8,742 bases of DNA. Origin: Lachnospiraceae bacterium (GTDB lineage Bacteria > Bacillota_A > Clostridia > Lachnospirales > Lachnospiraceae). Below the pieces are notes generated by a model. That model was not told the DNA's origin, did no database searches, and was given only the letters and a program-made list of their open reading frames with translations. Position numbers and translations under genes: made by a program. The stretch's first letter is position 1. Every line of letters begins with the position of its first letter. Shown here piece after piece: positions 5,889 to 8,742 of this stretch. Location: the NCBI GenBank assembly GCA_017464045.1, contig JAFUEG010000145.1, positions 1 to 8,742 of the forward strand, in the 5' to 3' direction.

Positions 5889-7010
5889 TCAATCCGTAAG
5901 ACTCATTTGCCTTGATACACTTAAAACCAATCCCACCTCAGCCATCATAAAAATAAGCGACGTACCACCATAACTGATAAACGGAAGTGTTACACCCGTA
6001 GGTGGAATTGTATTGGTAACAACGCCTATATTGACAATAAGCTGAACTGCTAAATGTGTTATAACTCCGGTAATTATAAATCCGCCAAAGCTGTCAATAG
6101 AGCTGTCTGCGATAAATTTAAATCTAAATATCAACATAACAAATAATGCTATTACCACAAGTGCTCCAAAGAGCCCAAGTTCTTCACATACTACCGAAAA
6201 AATCATATCATTATGTGACTCAGGCAAAAATCCAAGCTTTTGAATACTGTTACCCAAACCTCTTCCGAAAAATCCGCCAGACCCTATAGCATAAAGTGAC
6301 TGTAAGGTCTGAAATCCTTTTTCACTTGCTTCTGGATTACGCCATGCCTCAAATCTATCACCTCTGTAGCCAACTGTCTTTATTAGAATCCATGCAGCGA
6401 TTATACCTATAATTCCAAGTATAACCAGATTAAAAATTTTAGGACTTGCAACAAATAATATAGCTACAACTATTGCAAAACATACAATTGCAGTACTAAG
6501 ATTTTCTACAGCTATAAGACCGATACATACAACAGGAAGCCAGACTATTTTAAAAATGCCCGTCATAGTATTTAAATATTTTGACTTTTTAACACATGCA
6601 TCCGACATATATATTATTATAATTGGCTTTGCTATCTCAGAAGGCTGAAGCTGTAAAGGACCTATCTGAATCCATCTTGTTGCACCATGGCTTGCTCTTC
6701 CGAGTATCAGGACAAACACCAGCATAGCTATGGCTATATACATAAGAATTACAGAAAGGTTTGATAAGTATCTGTAATTTATTCTTGAAATAGCGTACAT
6801 TCCTATAAAACCAATTACAGCAAAAACACCCTGTCGTATCATAAAATATGTACCTGCATATCCATTTGTTATCGCTCTGTACGAGCTTGCGCTATAAACC
6901 ATCATAAGTCCAAAAAGGACAATAACAAATGTAAGGAATATAGTCTGATAATCAATATATCCACCCTTAACCCAAAAACTGTTTTTAGTTGTCCTTCTTG
7001 ATTTTTCCAC
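5889..7010 (-). CDS. ftsW: FtsW/SpoVE-type SEDS peptidoglycan glycosyltransferase
   Basis: This 373-residue protein has about ten hydrophobic segments and belongs to the SEDS family. These enzymes polymerise lipid II into septal glycan together with a class B penicillin-binding protein. Hallmarks are VYSASSYRA (38-46), WIQIGPLQLQPSEIAK (113-128), GRGLGNSIQKLGFLPESHND (249-268) with the probable catalytic Asp268 followed by MIF, EELGLFGA (277-284), and PPTGVTLPFISYGGTS (336-351). The common DLGTA motif in the middle of the family reads NLSTA here (170-174). The start is GTG at 7010: a TAGGAG site lies 10 nt upstream and a stop codon directly precedes it in frame. It follows murD by 91 bp. Location in the dcw cluster favours ftsW; the sporulation paralogue spoVE cannot be excluded by sequence alone. 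Confidence 0.93.
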   Translation of the reverse strand: MEKSRRTTKNSFWVKGGYIDYQTIFLTFVIVLFGLMMVYSASSYRAITNGYAGTYFMIRQGVFAVIGFIGMYAISRINYRYLSNLSVILMYIAIAMLVFVLILGRASHGATRWIQIGPLQLQPSEIAKPIIIIYMSDACVKKSKYLNTMTGIFKIVWLPVVCIGLIAVENLSTAIVCFAIVVAILFVASPKIFNLVILGIIGIIAAWILIKTVGYRGDRFEAWRNPEASEKGFQTLQSLYAIGSGGFFGRGLGNSIQKLGFLPESHNDMIFSVVCEELGLFGALVVIALFVMLIFRFKFIADSSIDSFGGFIITGVITHLAVQLIVNIGVVTNTIPPTGVTLPFISYGGTSLIFMMAEVGLVLSVSRQMSLTD

Positions 7011-7080
7011 TTAAATTCAACTCCTAAATCAAATTAATGATACAGTTTTTATATCAAAAACATGAGTACTTATAAACAGC

Positions 7081-7094
7081 ATATCAATTGATAT
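7081..7094. repeat. 14-bp perfect palindrome after murD
   Basis: ATATCAATTGATAT lies 7 bases past the murD stop in the 91-bp murD-ftsW gap. It is AT-rich and has no loop, so it makes a poor RNA terminator; it could be a protein site or chance. Two TTGATA words in this gap lack a well-spaced -10 box, so I call no promoter. Confidence 0.3.
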
Positions 7095-7101
7095 TTATTA
7101 A

Positions 7102-8472
7102 TTATTCATCCTCAAGCTTCATTACATAGTCTCTGAAGATGTCTCCTCTTTGCTCATAATTCTTAAACATACCCCAGCTTGCACACGCAGGCGATAAAAG
7201 TACTGCATCTCCCGGTCTTGCATTCTTGTAGCAAAAATCAATTGCCTCTTCAAGAGTATCCATAAACACAATACTGTTAAAGCCGTGATTCTTGGCACAT
7301 GTTGCAATTGTCTTAGCTGTCTGACCTATGAGCACCAGATACTTTACTTTGTTTTCAAATGCATCTATCCAATCGTCAAAAGGAACTCCCTTATCATAGC
7401 CGCCGCCAATAAGAAATGTAGTTGTTGTCATAGCCTTTATGCCCTTTATGGCAGCATCAGGATTTGTTCCTTTAGAATCATTGTAATATTTTACTCCGTT
7501 TACTGTTCTCACATATTCTATTCTATGCGCAACTCCCTTAAATTCAGTACATACCTTCCGGATGGTTTCAACAGGTACACCCGCATAATATGTAATAGCT
7601 ACCGCAGCCAGAACATTTTCCACATTATGTGTTCCGAGAAGATTAATGTCCTTTAATGAAAGTATCTTGGTTATAACATTATCCTTCTTTATAACAACGT
7701 CATCATGGTCAACATATACACCTTCATCAAGATGTGTAAGTCTGCTGAAAAATATAACATTTACATTATCAAGCTTTGACCTTTTTAAAGTCTCCGGATC
7801 ATCATAATTAAGAACCATATAATCATCCTTTGTCTGCTTGTTGGCTATAGCCATTTTACATGCTGCATAATTTTCAAATGTATGATGTCTGTCCAGGTGG
7901 TCCGGAGTTATATTAAGACATGCACTGATATGAGGCTTAAAGGTTTCAACTGTTTCAAGCTGAAAGCTGCTTATCTCGGCAACTGTTACTGAATTTTCAG
8001 TTGTCTTATCAGCCAAATCAGTATAAGGTATACCTATATTTCCCACAACAAAAGTCTCATTGTTATGAGCCTTCATTATCTCGCCCACAAGAGTTGTAGT
8101 TGTAGTTTTACCATTTGTACCGGTTATGGCAAGCACGGTACCCTGCTCATACATAAAAGCAAGCTCTATCTCACTTAAAACTCTTACCCCAAGGCTTTTT
8201 ACTCTCTTTGCAAATCCGTTGTCGGTAGGTATACCCGGGCTTATAACCATATAATCACAAGCCTTAATATCATCATCCGTTATGGTTCCTAAGATAGTAT
8301 CTATGTTTTCTTTGAAAGGATCATCATCGAATTTCTCAAGAACAATTTCTCTGGTCAGCTCTCCCTTCATATTTTCGTCATAAAGAATTACCTCACGGCC
8401 ATTTCTTGCAAGAAGCTTTGATGCAGCTACACCGCTTTTTCCGGCTCCTGCCACAAGTACTTTTTTATCCAT
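7102..8472 (-). CDS. murD: UDP-N-acetylmuramoyl-L-alanine:D-glutamate ligase MurD
   Basis: The 456-residue cytoplasmic enzyme adds D-glutamate to UDP-MurNAc-L-Ala using ATP, the second amino-acid step of the peptidoglycan stem peptide. The N-terminal Rossmann-like domain binds the UDP part (VLVAGAGKSGVAASKLL, 5-21). The central ATPase domain has the P-loop ITGTNGKTTTTT (116-127), the EISSFQLE motif (166-173), NITPDHLDRH (187-196), and K206, matching the carbamylated Mur lysine. The C-terminal domain has HNVENVLAA (282-290), AHRIEYV (315-321), NDSKGTNPDA (331-340) and the MurD-typical SPACASWGMFKNYEQRG (427-443). Length is normal for the family. ATG 8472 has AAGGAG 8 nt upstream. It lies 36 bp after mraY and 91 bp before ftsW, consistent with one operon. 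Confidence 0.97.
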   Translation of the reverse strand: MDKKVLVAGAGKSGVAASKLLARNGREVILYDENMKGELTREIVLEKFDDDPFKENIDTILGTITDDDIKACDYMVISPGIPTDNGFAKRVKSLGVRVLSEIELAFMYEQGTVLAITGTNGKTTTTTLVGEIMKAHNNETFVVGNIGIPYTDLADKTTENSVTVAEISSFQLETVETFKPHISACLNITPDHLDRHHTFENYAACKMAIANKQTKDDYMVLNYDDPETLKRSKLDNVNVIFFSRLTHLDEGVYVDHDDVVIKKDNVITKILSLKDINLLGTHNVENVLAAVAITYYAGVPVETIRKVCTEFKGVAHRIEYVRTVNGVKYYNDSKGTNPDAAIKGIKAMTTTTFLIGGGYDKGVPFDDWIDAFENKVKYLVLIGQTAKTIATCAKNHGFNSIVFMDTLEEAIDFCYKNARPGDAVLLSPACASWGMFKNYEQRGDIFRDYVMKLEDE

Positions 8473-8508
8473 AGCACATTCTCCTTATCCATTATCTTGA
8501 TAAACTAT

Positions 8509-8742
8509 TTATAACGCCAAAATTCCTATAAAACAGAGCATTGCGGTCACAATAGCAAATATCGAAACCACTTTTGTCTCAGGCCATCCGCAAAGTTCAA
8601 AATGATGATGTATAGGTGCCATTTTGAAAACTCTTTTTCCGGTAAGCTTAAATGAAGTAACCTGAATAATAACCGATAAAACCTCAGCAAAATATATAAA
8701 TGCAACAATAAGTATAATAAGCGGCATCTGAAGCACAAAAGC
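8509..8742 (-). CDS. mraY: Phospho-MurNAc-pentapeptide transferase MraY, C-terminal fragment
   Basis: Only the last 77 codons are in the window; the 5' part lies beyond the right edge, and base 8742 is the first base of a codon. The enzyme is an integral membrane protein that joins phospho-MurNAc-pentapeptide to undecaprenyl phosphate, making lipid I. The fragment shows a hydrophobic helix ([20 protein letters not shown]), a short loop with the MraY hallmark [20 protein letters not shown] (histidine-rich active-site loop), and a final membrane helix ([19 protein letters not shown]) ending at TAA. The C-terminus is complete. murD follows 36 nt later. Confidence 0.96.
   Translation of the reverse strand, partial: AFVLQMPLIILIVAFIYFAEVLSVIIQVTSFKLTGKRVFKMAPIHHHFELCGWPETKVVSIFAIVTAMLCFIGILAL

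Noticed and set aside
7285..7656. Plus-strand 123-codon open frame opposite murD
   Set aside because: It lies fully antisense to well-conserved murD coding sequence and its Cys/Tyr-rich peptide shows no recognisable domain, typical of a shadow frame.
1..8742. tRNA, rRNA or known riboswitch
   Set aside because: All gaps between genes were read on both strands; none shows a cloverleaf, rRNA sequence or a riboswitch core I recognise.

Overview
The window is AT-rich with all genes on the minus strand, so the natural reading order is from the right end to the left. Gene content and style suggest a low-GC Clostridia member, most likely Lachnospiraceae: a division and cell-wall (dcw) cluster without ftsA, strong AGGAGG-type ribosome binding sites, an FtsZ opening with MLEIKSND, and an XRE-AbrB regulator beside an ABC-2 exporter. 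The family assignment is an inference from protein style; no database comparison was possible.

Right half (8742 to 3771): the tail of a dcw cluster. The order in transcription is mraY (3' end only), murD, ftsW (SEDS glycosyltransferase, GTG start), divIB/ftsQ, then ftsZ (TTG start). mraY and murD make late peptidoglycan precursors, FtsW polymerises the septal glycan, DivIB/FtsQ is part of the septal membrane scaffold, and FtsZ is the cytoskeletal ring. Neither murG nor ftsA is present in this stretch. ftsZ has a good sigma-A-type promoter of its own, a stem-loop at the predicted 5' end of its leader, and a strong intrinsic terminator just after its stop.

Middle (3763 to 1581): a 179-bp nested palindrome separates ftsZ from hflK-hflC. 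These two genes encode paired SPFH membrane proteins and overlap by 20 nt.

Left part (1572 to 1): a second long hairpin element (121 bp) follows hflC. Then comes a control region with two perfect palindromes and a good promoter, a 24-bp tandem duplication around a start codon, an XRE-AbrB fusion regulator, an ABC exporter ATPase, and the first 33 codons of the ABC-2 permease. The permease overlaps the ATPase and runs off the window.

The most unusual signal is the pair of intergenic hairpin elements (1452-1572 and 3585-3763). They share conserved loop and internal-loop sequence (GCTAAGCA ... AGCG ... TGCGTGTA), while the helices between and around these differ in sequence but keep pairing. 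This looks like a dispersed structured repeat family used at operon ends. Most of the rest is ordinary core-genome content.
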